NCBI GenBank assembly: GCA_016206875.1 | Contig: JACQQR010000003.1 | Span: forward strand, 1 to 8,778 | Reading direction: 5' to 3' | Source of the DNA: Candidatus Omnitrophota bacterium | GTDB taxonomy: Bacteria; Omnitrophota; Omnitrophia; Omnitrophales; JACROU01 | Length of the DNA stretch: 8,778 nucleotides | Shown: positions 1-5,689 of the stretch, in pieces | How positions within the stretch are numbered: the first letter of the stretch is position 1 | How the letters are laid out: each line of letters opens with the position of its first letter | The notes under the pieces: model-generated | Seen by the model: only the letters and a program-made list of their open reading frames with translations | Database searches by the model: none | What the model was told of the DNA's origin: nothing | Position numbers and translations under genes: made by a program

Positions 1-136
1 GGCGTAAAGTGCGGGTGTTTGACACGTAAATGGCGCTCGGTAACAAAGAAGAAATTGGCGATGAACCAGTGCTGGAGCAAAGTTAAAGTGACACAAAGAA
101 TCACTAAAAACAAAAACATTAATTTAGATTCCTTTT
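1..136. other. Region without an assignable gene beyond the operon end
   Basis: On the plus strand a frame open from position 3 reads RKVRVFDT and stops at 27-29. An ATG follows at 30-32 in the same frame and gives an 18-codon acidic ORF ending at 86. Either could be the tail of a converging gene outside the window, but nothing identifies one. The minus strand is AT-rich near 100-130 with no clear terminator hairpin. Confidence 0.3.
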
Positions 137-252
137 CCCCTCTAGAGAGGGGCACTCTTGCCTGCCTGCCGGCAGGCAGGCGAGAGCAAGGGGGGTGTGT
201 TACTTCCACCTTCACACACCCCGTCGCTTCGCGCCACCCCTCTGGAGAGGGG
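137..252. repeat. Composite palindromic repeat element after the operon
   Basis: The element is bounded by two near-identical hairpins spaced exactly 100 bp apart: 137-152 (CCCCTCTAGAGAGGGG) and 237-252 (CCCCTCTGGAGAGGGG), each with 7-bp stems. Between them lie a perfect 20-nt palindrome at 161-180 and a 9-bp stem pairing 192-200 with 214-222 (GGGGTGTGT / ACACACCCC). It starts 3 nt after the lipoprotein stop. Repeats with such CCCCTCT...AGAGGGG ends occur in many copies in some uncultured bacteria. It may weaken or end transcription of the operon, but no U-rich tract directly follows a hairpin, so I do not call it a terminator. Confidence 0.75.
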
Positions 253-255
253 AAT

Positions 256-840
256 TTATATTCCCTTATATTCTTTCTTGCTTTCATCTTCCTTGCGTTT
301 GAAGGGATTGACTAAGTGACCGATGAACTCACCCGCAGATTCAATCGGCCCTGGCGGCACATATTTTTTTGGCGGTCCCGGATATCCCGGATACGGGGAA
401 TAAGAAGATGATTGAGGCGCGGTAGAACGCGGCGGATAAGGCGGTACGCTTGGCGGCCTTTGCGGAGTCGAAGCAGCTGTTATGGCTGCATCCGGCACTG
501 CGGTTACGCCGGCAGTTCTCACTTTTTGTGCCGCGATTTCGTAACCTTCTGCTTGTTTTTGCACCTGATCTGCCTGCTCGGCAGCTTGAGAAGCAGAATC
601 GGCCTTTTGAGCTTCTTCCTTCGCATCGGCAATCATGGACTCAGCATCCGGAATAGGTTCCGGCTCGGGCATCTGGCTATTATCAACTATTGTGGGTTCG
701 GGTGCTGACGCAACTTCTGTGGCGGCAGGCTTGTTCTCCAGCTCAGCAATCATGTCCGTCCCCTGCTTTTTCTTGCCACAGCCGGAGAGCATAACAACAC
801 AAACAAGAATAGCTGTCACAGCCGAGAATTCTTTTTTCAT
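256..840 (-). CDS. Proline-rich lipoprotein of unknown function
   Basis: I do not recognise a family. The 194-residue product starts with a lipoprotein signal peptide: basic MKKE, a hydrophobic stretch to residue 18, then the lipobox LSGC with lipidated Cys21. After the cysteine comes GKKK, then an acidic Pro/Glu linker (about 45-66). Next is an Ala/Gln/Glu/Lys-rich stretch likely to be helical or coiled coil (about 67-108), a Pro/Tyr/Ser-rich low-complexity segment (about 125-165), and a charged tail ending NPFKRKEDESKKEYKGI. Such a layout suits an envelope-anchored spacer or a wall-interacting protein, but this is inference. The ATG overlaps the aspA stop as TGATG (1-nt overlap), so it is the last gene of the run. 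A GTG one codon earlier is possible. The stop codon is 3 nt from a large palindromic element. Confidence 0.75.
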   Translation of the reverse strand: MKKEFSAVTAILVCVVMLSGCGKKKQGTDMIAELENKPAATEVASAPEPTIVDNSQMPEPEPIPDAESMIADAKEEAQKADSASQAAEQADQVQKQAEGYEIAAQKVRTAGVTAVPDAAITAASTPQRPPSVPPYPPRSTAPQSSSYSPYPGYPGPPKKYVPPGPIESAGEFIGHLVNPFKRKEDESKKEYKGI

Positions 841-2261
841 CACTCCACCCCCGTCAAATATTTTGGCGTAAGGATTTTATTCAGCTCTTTTTCGGGCATA
901 ATTTTTTTCTCGAGAATAACTTCTTTTACGGATTTCCCCGTGCGGGAGGCTTCCTGGTTCACTTCCGCCGCTTTGGCATATCCGATAAACGGATTCAGCA
1001 CAGTGGCCATACCCAAACTTTTGTGCATAAATTCTTCGCACACTTGGCGATTGGCTTGAATGGAGGAAATACAGCGCTTGTCAAAAGAGGCAATGGCATT
1101 TTTCAAAATTTCAAGCGACGCCAGAATATTGTGCACCATAAGCGGCATCATAACATTCAGCTCCAACTGGCCTGCCTGAGCGGCATACGTCACGGCTTGA
1201 TCATTGCCCAGCACTTGAAAGCCCACCATATTGAGCATCTCCGCCATCACCGGATTTACTTTCCCCGGCATAATGCTTGAGCCCGGCTGAACCGGTGGCA
1301 AAATAATTTCATTGAATCCGGTGCGCGGCCCCGAGCTCAGCAAGCGAAGGTCATTGGCGATACGCACCAGTTCCACAGCCAGATTTTTCACGGCGGAAGA
1401 AATGTAGGTAAAATCCGCGGCGCTTTCCATTGCCTCAAATAAATTTTTCGCGCCGGAAAGATTCCAGCCCGTGATCTTAGAAAGCTCGCGAATCATGCCC
1501 TCGCGGTAGCCCGGCGCGGCGTTGAGCCCGGTGCCCACGGCGCTTCCTCCGATGCCCAGTATTGTAAGGGAGTCTGCGGCTAAACGAATGCGTTCTTCCG
1601 CCTTCCTCATCGCTAGACTGTAGGCATTGAACTCCTGGCCCAGCGTAACCGGCACGGCATCTTGCAAATGCGTGCGGCCCGACTTCAAAATATGTTTAAA
1701 CGCCCGCCCTTTTTTCGCAAACGCGTTTTCCAACTCTCTCAGCGGAGGATAAAAATCCTCGAGCTGGCGCAACATGGCAAGCCGCATGGCGGTGGGAAAT
1801 ACGTCATTGGTGGACTGCCCCATATTGACATGATCATTGGGATGAATTTTCGCGTACTTGCCCTTGGCGAGCCCGAGAATTTCCGCTGCCCTGTTGGCAA
1901 TCACTTCGTTGGCATTCATGTTGTGCGAAGTTCCGGCGCCGGCCTGGTAGACATCCACCACAAAATTCTCGCGCCACCGGCCCGCTAAAATTTCGTCGCA
2001 AGCCTTCACAATGGCGCCGCCCAGCTCTTTCGAAAGCTTGCCCACTTGCATATTGACGATGGCGGCGGCCTTTTTCACAACCACAGTGGCCCAGACAAAA
2101 TGTCGGTGCGCTCTTTGGCCGCTGATGGGAAAATTTTCTACGGCGCGGAAGGTTTGAATGCCGTAGAGGGCGTCTTCGGGAACTTCTTTTGCGCCCAGGG
2201 TGTCTTTTTCAATGCGCATTTTGGGAGATGATTGATTTTTGACCGCGGATTTTTTTGGCAT
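840..2261 (-). CDS. aspA: Aspartate ammonia-lyase (fumarase/aspartase superfamily)
   Basis: Probably converts L-aspartate to fumarate plus ammonia in the cytoplasm, as a homotetramer; 473 residues is normal. Seen motifs are DVYQAGAGTSHNMNANEV (Thr111), NMGQSTNDVFPTA (Ser150/Thr151), SGRTHLQDAVPVTLGQEF (His198), and the superfamily signature GSSIMPGKVNPVMAEML (base Ser328, Lys334, Asn336). These sit at a constant +10 offset from the catalytic residues I recall for Bacillus AspB (Thr101, Ser140, Thr141, His188, Ser318, Lys324, Asn326). DVYQ.GAGTS, QSTND and QLELNVM favour aspartase over class II fumarase, which usually has VFQTGSGTQSNMN and QSSND. However, the C-terminal HIGYDKAAE-like LNPFIGYAKAAEV is also seen in fumarases, so fumarase remains possible. 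The N-terminus has about 14 extra basic residues before MRIEKDTLG. The first ATG is preferred because AGGA precedes it (3-nt gap) and the second lacks a site. The gene follows the PQ-loop gene after 54 nt and touches the lipoprotein gene. Confidence 0.8.
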   Translation of the reverse strand: MPKKSAVKNQSSPKMRIEKDTLGAKEVPEDALYGIQTFRAVENFPISGQRAHRHFVWATVVVKKAAAIVNMQVGKLSKELGGAIVKACDEILAGRWRENFVVDVYQAGAGTSHNMNANEVIANRAAEILGLAKGKYAKIHPNDHVNMGQSTNDVFPTAMRLAMLRQLEDFYPPLRELENAFAKKGRAFKHILKSGRTHLQDAVPVTLGQEFNAYSLAMRKAEERIRLAADSLTILGIGGSAVGTGLNAAPGYREGMIRELSKITGWNLSGAKNLFEAMESAADFTYISSAVKNLAVELVRIANDLRLLSSGPRTGFNEIILPPVQPGSSIMPGKVNPVMAEMLNMVGFQVLGNDQAVTYAAQAGQLELNVMMPLMVHNILASLEILKNAIASFDKRCISSIQANRQVCEEFMHKSLGMATVLNPFIGYAKAAEVNQEASRTGKSVKEVILEKKIMPEKELNKILTPKYLTGVE

Positions 2262-2283
2262 ATTTCCTTTTTTATCTTTGTTG

Positions 2284-2307
2284 CCATTCCGGCTGGCGCG
2301 GAATGAC
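2284..2307. repeat. Short REP-like palindrome between the PQ-loop gene and aspA
   Basis: ATTCCG (2286-2291) and CGGAAT (2299-2304) form a 6-bp stem around a 7-nt loop, followed by GAC, so the minus strand reads GTCATTCCGCGCC. It begins 8 nt after the PQ-loop gene stop and ends 22 nt before the aspA start. It is a reduced relative of the other GTCATTCC-ended elements in this window. Confidence 0.65.
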
Positions 2308-2315
2308 GACGACTG

Positions 2316-2576
2316 CTACGAGCGGTGGTATTTTACCACCAAGAAAGCGACCCCTGAAAAAAATATCAAATTCATGATCTCGAAAACTTTGAAAGCCATA
2401 TCTTCTCCGGTGATGGCGGCCGGCGCCATCAAGAGAATGCAAACCCAGCAGCCAAGTACCCAAACTAAACTAAAATCCTTGGCCGACTTTCGTTTCCAAA
2501 GTTTAATAATCAAAGGAATATTAAAAATCGGAAGAACGGCTCCGGCAACTACGGCAATCTGTTCCCAGTTAGACAT
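2316..2576 (-). CDS. SemiSWEET-like PQ-loop small membrane protein
   Basis: A protein of 86 residues with three predicted membrane helices (about 7-24, 37-55 and 62-82), the size and layout of bacterial SemiSWEETs, which work as dimers. The segment PLIIKLWKRKSAKDFSLVWV (from Pro21) matches the PQ-loop signature around the end of helix 1: proline, then Lys-x-Trp-Lys, a basic turn, Ser-x-Lys-Asp and Ser-Leu. The glutamine of the PQ pair is Leu22 here. Trp44 in helix 2 and Asn69 in helix 3 are at positions where SemiSWEETs use Trp and Asn to line the sugar pocket. Known family members move sugars, but other PQ-loop proteins carry different substrates, so the cargo is unknown. The gene starts 4 nt after the nuoN stop and so belongs to the nuo transcript. 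A link to complex I itself is not shown. Confidence 0.75.
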   Translation of the reverse strand: MSNWEQIAVVAGAVLPIFNIPLIIKLWKRKSAKDFSLVWVLGCWVCILLMAPAAITGEDMAFKVFEIMNLIFFSGVAFLVVKYHRS

Positions 2577-2580
2577 TGCG

Positions 2581-4002
2581 TTACACTCCAAAAAATACGG
2601 CTACGCTTTGGGTGACAAGCGGCATTAAAACTCCGGGGAAAAACCCGGCCACGGAAAGAAAAACAATCAGCATATAGCAGAAGATACGGCCTTCCAGACC
2701 CAAACGAAGCGGCCCGGCCTCCACCCCCGGCACCGGAGATGCATAAGCTTCTTTAATAATGCGCAAATAGTAATACAAGGAAATCACGCTATTGATAATC
2801 GCGGCGAACGCCAACGCTTTATAGCCGCTCATACTGGCCGCGGAAAATAGGAACCACTTTCCCGTAAACCCGGCCAAAGGCGGCACGCCGGCCAGAGAAA
2901 ATAAACTGAGCATCAGCGTAAGGGCAAGAAGCGGTGAGCGGCTCGAAAGCCCGTGAAAATCCGACAGACTCACATTGCGTCCCTCGCGCGAAATCACAGA
3001 AGCTACGAAAAATGCGCCAAAATTCATGAAGACATACACGGTGCCATAAAAAAGCGAAGCCGCTAATCCTTTTTCATTGCCGCAAATAACGCCGATGAGT
3101 AAATATCCGGCTTGAGCAATGCTGGAATAAGCCAGCATGCGCTTCATATCGCTCTGCACCAAGGCGGCTAGGTTGCCGAGTGTCATCGACACCAGTGCGA
3201 TAACAATCCAGATGCCTTCCAGTAATTTTTGATCGGGGCCCAGGAGCATGACCAAACGAATCAATACGGCAAGGCCTGCCATTTTTGAAACGGTAGAGAT
3301 AAAGCCTACGATTTGCGTGTTGCCCCCTTCATACACATCAGGCGCCCAGGCGTGAAGCGGAAAAAGCGATAGCTTAAACAAAAATCCTGCAAGGGAAAGA
3401 AAAAATGCCACCCAAAATACATGCAGGCGGACCAACTCGGGAAGCTTCATGGCAATCCCCGTCAAATCGGCGGTTTGCGTCAGGCCAAAGAGCAGGCTGA
3501 ATCCATAAATCATCACGCCCGAGGCCGCCACGCCCGTAAGCAAATATTTCATGGACGCTTCCACGCTGGCACTGTCTTTTTTCCTAAGCGGAATCAAAAT
3601 ATACAGCGAATAAGAGGAAAGTTCGAGTGAGGTGTACAACGTGATTAAGTCACCGGCGCTCACCATGGCGACCATGCCGAGTGAGGCCGTAGTGAGAAAT
3701 AAATAATATTCAGGGCGGATTTTTTCCTCGATATCCTCAAGATTTTTAGAAATCACAAGCGCGATAAAAAAACCGGCCGCAAGCACAAGCTTTACAAATT
3801 GCGAAAAACCGTCCATTTGGTAAGAACCGTTAAAAAAAACCCCGCGCAAACCGAGAGAGAACACGGCGCCGGCCAGCGCGAGAGCCCCCCAGAACGAAGC
3901 CAGGCTCTCCAACGCGCGCGTATTCTCCCTTTTCTTCAAGCTCCAAAAAAAGAAGAAAAGCGCAGCCGCACAAAGAATGGTTTCAATTGAGTAAAACCAC
4001 AT
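2581..4002 (-). CDS. nuoN: NADH-quinone oxidoreductase subunit N (NuoN)
   Basis: This is the antiporter-like proton pump closest to the quinone module (ND2 counterpart). With the ATG start it has 473 residues, near the usual 480. Residues in this numbering are Glu127 in YTSLELSSYSLYIL, Lys210 in FLFKLSLFPLHAWAPDVYEG, Lys240 in VSKMAGLAVLIRL, Lys287 in DMKRMLAYSSIAQAGYLLIG, and Lys382 in GVPPLAGFTGKWFLF. All are the expected proton-path positions of the NuoL/M/N family. I chose the ATG at 4002 because GGAG stands 9 nt upstream and the first helix begins at once. An in-frame GTG at 4029 would add nine polar residues (MTSKSEIAF) and lacks a binding site. The last codons supply the ribosome binding site of the next gene, so the two are probably coupled. 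Confidence 0.95.
   Translation of the reverse strand: MWFYSIETILCAAALFFFFWSLKKRENTRALESLASFWGALALAGAVFSLGLRGVFFNGSYQMDGFSQFVKLVLAAGFFIALVISKNLEDIEEKIRPEYYLFLTTASLGMVAMVSAGDLITLYTSLELSSYSLYILIPLRKKDSASVEASMKYLLTGVAASGVMIYGFSLLFGLTQTADLTGIAMKLPELVRLHVFWVAFFLSLAGFLFKLSLFPLHAWAPDVYEGGNTQIVGFISTVSKMAGLAVLIRLVMLLGPDQKLLEGIWIVIALVSMTLGNLAALVQSDMKRMLAYSSIAQAGYLLIGVICGNEKGLAASLFYGTVYVFMNFGAFFVASVISREGRNVSLSDFHGLSSRSPLLALTLMLSLFSLAGVPPLAGFTGKWFLFSAASMSGYKALAFAAIINSVISLYYYLRIIKEAYASPVPGVEAGPLRLGLEGRIFCYMLIVFLSVAGFFPGVLMPLVTQSVAVFFGV
2586..2589 (-). promoter_or_regulatory. Ribosome binding site for the PQ-loop gene, inside the nuoN end
   Basis: GGAG on the minus strand is formed by the last sense codons of nuoN (Gly-Val) and lies 9 nt before the ATG at 2576. 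It decides that ATG over an upstream in-frame TTG at 2591. Ribosomes finishing nuoN would uncover or reload at this site. Confidence 0.7.
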
Positions 4003-4011
4003 AAAAGCAAT

Positions 4012-4015
4012 CTCC
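4012..4015 (-). promoter_or_regulatory. Ribosome binding site deciding the nuoN start
   Basis: GGAG on the minus strand lies 9 nt before the ATG at 4002. The longer alternative GTG start at 4029 has no purine-rich sequence in front of it, so this site favours the shorter NuoN. Confidence 0.7.
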
Positions 4016-4042
4016 GACTTTGATGTCACTGCCGATTATTTT

Positions 4043-4095
4043 GTCATTCCGGCCTTTCCGCCGCGGCGGACCAGCCGAGGCTGGCACCGGATGAC
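4043..4095. repeat. REP-like element between nuoM and nuoN
   Basis: The ends GTCATTCCGG (4043-4052) and CCGGATGAC (4087-4095) are inverted copies of each other with one base missing. Inside are a perfect 14-nt palindrome at 4057-4070 (TCCGCCGCGGCGGA) and a 6-bp hairpin at 4071-4084 (CCAGCC / GGCTGG, 2-nt loop). The whole 53-bp unit could fold as a cruciform or a branched RNA. It fills most of the gap between the nuoM stop and the nuoN start. Confidence 0.75.
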
Positions 4096-4110
4096 AATAA
4101 AGTCTCTTAC

Positions 4111-5583
4111 TCAGAATGACAAGTTTTTCAGCAATTCCGTACTGGTTGGCCCCACATAATCAATGAACATTTTGGGATATACGCCCAGTACAACAAGAAA
4201 TAAACACAAGAGAACGCAAGGAATCACCATTTTCCAATTCATGTCTAATGATTCATGACCCTGAGCAGCCATCGCCGCTTTGCCGGCCAGCGGAACACCC
4301 CAGAACGCGCGCTTGAATACACGCAGCACATAAATGGCGGAAAGCACAAGCCCTAAAAGAGCTAGAGTACCGGCGAGCGGTGAAACGGTGAATGCAGAAT
4401 AAATGACGAGAAACTCCGCCACAAATCCGGATAGTCCCGGAAGTCCAAGGGCCGTCAAACCGGCAAGAATAAAAAAGATAGAGGCACGCGGCATTTCGCC
4501 GAGCAGCCCGCCCAGCTCTTCAATATTGCGCGTGTGTTTGGTGTCGTAAATATAGCCCACGCAGGCAAATAAAAGCGCTACCATCACTCCGTGCGAAAAC
4601 ATTTGGAACATAGCGCCGTTTACGCCGGTCTCGCTCAGCGTTCCGATACCAAGCATCACAAGGCCCATATGCGAAACGCAAGAATAGCCCACAATATATT
4701 TCAGATCTTTTTGCGCGATCACGCAACAGGCCGCATACACAATGTTAATAGCGCCTAAAGTAAGCATCAGCCATTGCCAGTCCCGGGCTCCTTGAGGAAA
4801 AAGCGGCACGGCCACGCGTAATATGCCATAGCCGCCTAATGTTTTAAGTACCGCGGCATGCAGCATACTGGCCGCCGTGGGCGCCGAGGCATAGCCGTCG
4901 GGCGACCAAGTATGAAACGGCCACGTGGCGGCCAAGGTGCCAAAACCTAAAAAGAAAAGAAGAAACATCCAGCGCTCGGTTTCATGCGTAAAGCCGGCCA
5001 GTTCCAGCATGGCCCCGAGATCAAACGTGTACAAACCCGATTGAAAATAAAGAAGCAAGAATCCAAAAAATACGAGCGCCGAACCGGCCAGAAGGTAGAG
5101 CGTTAATTTATTGGCGGCGTACTCTTTGTTTCCCGAGCCCCAAACATTCACCAGCAAAAACATAGGAATCACGGCCACCTCGTAAAAAAGGAAAAAGAAA
5201 AACATGTCCATACAAAGAAGCACGCCGTACGCTCCGGACACCAAAAAGAGCAGCAACGCAAAATATTCTTTCACGCGCACTTCAAGACGCCCCGATACTA
5301 GAATTCCGGAAGTGATGATGATGGAGGTAAGAAGCAAAAGAGGAATGCTGAGCCCATCGACGGAAAGCAAAAATTGAATGCCCCAGCCGGGAAGCTCAAA
5401 CAACTGTTCCGTCCACTGAAAGCCGGGATGTTGATAATCAAAACGGAGAACCAAATAAGCTGAAAGCGCGAAAGATACAAGGCTTCCGGCTAAAGAAATA
5501 GTCCGTATGAGACGCGGCGAATGAATACACATGACCCAAATCATGGCCACAATCGGCGCAAATAAAATTGTACTGAGAATCAT
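4111..5583 (-). CDS. nuoM: NADH-quinone oxidoreductase subunit M (NuoM), TM7-lysine-less type
   Basis: This is the middle antiporter-like proton pump of complex I (ND4 counterpart), 490 residues with about 14 membrane helices. Family hallmarks seen are FYEVAVIPMFLLVNVWG with Glu135 (E. coli Glu144), PFHTWSPDGYASAPTAASML, KDLKYIVGYSCVSHMG, and GLPGLSGFVAEFLVI with Glu390 (E. coli Glu407). The segment before PFHTW reads GFGTLAATW. The lysine normally five residues before PFHTW (E. coli Lys234) is therefore Leu217 here. The TM8 lysine appears as Lys247 in VLKTLGGYG, one residue earlier than the usual LLKLGGYG. From memory, a NuoM subtype with a WPFHTW.P motif exists in several phyla, so this is probably a lineage form rather than damage. 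The ATG has AGGAAG 6 nt upstream. The TGA stop lies within a GTCATTCTGAG sequence that looks like the edge of a repeat. Confidence 0.96.
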   Translation of the reverse strand: MILSTILFAPIVAMIWVMCIHSPRLIRTISLAGSLVSFALSAYLVLRFDYQHPGFQWTEQLFELPGWGIQFLLSVDGLSIPLLLLTSIIITSGILVSGRLEVRVKEYFALLLFLVSGAYGVLLCMDMFFFFLFYEVAVIPMFLLVNVWGSGNKEYAANKLTLYLLAGSALVFFGFLLLYFQSGLYTFDLGAMLELAGFTHETERWMFLLFFLGFGTLAATWPFHTWSPDGYASAPTAASMLHAAVLKTLGGYGILRVAVPLFPQGARDWQWLMLTLGAINIVYAACCVIAQKDLKYIVGYSCVSHMGLVMLGIGTLSETGVNGAMFQMFSHGVMVALLFACVGYIYDTKHTRNIEELGGLLGEMPRASIFFILAGLTALGLPGLSGFVAEFLVIYSAFTVSPLAGTLALLGLVLSAIYVLRVFKRAFWGVPLAGKAAMAAQGHESLDMNWKMVIPCVLLCLFLVVLGVYPKMFIDYVGPTSTELLKNLSF

Positions 5584-5596
5584 CTATTTCTTCCTT

Positions 5597-5682
5597 GTCA
5601 TCCCGGCCTCCGAGCCGGGAACCAGGGGTAAATGCAACTCGAGTTGGCAATTATCCTAGATTCCCGCTTGCGCGGGAATGAC
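5597..5682. repeat. REP-like paired-hairpin element between nuoL and nuoM
   Basis: The outer ends GTCATCCCGG (5597-5606) and CGGGAATGAC (5673-5682) are approximate inverted repeats. Hairpin 1 is at 5601-5620 (TCCCGGC / GCCGGGA, perfect 7-bp stem, 6-nt loop). Hairpin 2 is at 5660-5679 (ATTCCCGC / GCGGGAAT, perfect 8-bp stem, 4-nt loop). Between them is about 39 nt of unpaired sequence. The element starts 7 nt after the nuoL stop and ends 13 nt before the nuoM start, just short of its ribosome binding site. On the minus strand the right end translates as SFPRKRESR, a well-known false-ORF signature of this kind of repeat. Confidence 0.8.
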
Positions 5683-5689
5683 ATAAAAA

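Noticed and set aside
19..46. TTGACA with TAACAA after 17 nt as a plus-strand promoter
   Set aside because: The -10 match is weak and no gene follows on the plus strand; the repeat begins 90 nt on.
137..152. Rho-independent terminator for the operon
   Set aside because: The hairpin is good, but on the minus strand it is followed by AAAAGGAATC rather than a U-run; the T-rich stretch is about 20 nt further on.
19..315. Plus-strand ORF of 98 codons across the left repeat
   Set aside because: It runs through the palindromic element and into the lipoprotein gene on the opposite strand; composition is that of translated repeats (PAGRREQGG), with no ribosome binding site.
4003..4029. Longer NuoN from the GTG at 4029
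   Set aside because: It has no ribosome binding site and adds a polar leader before the first helix; the ATG at 4002 has GGAG 9 nt upstream.
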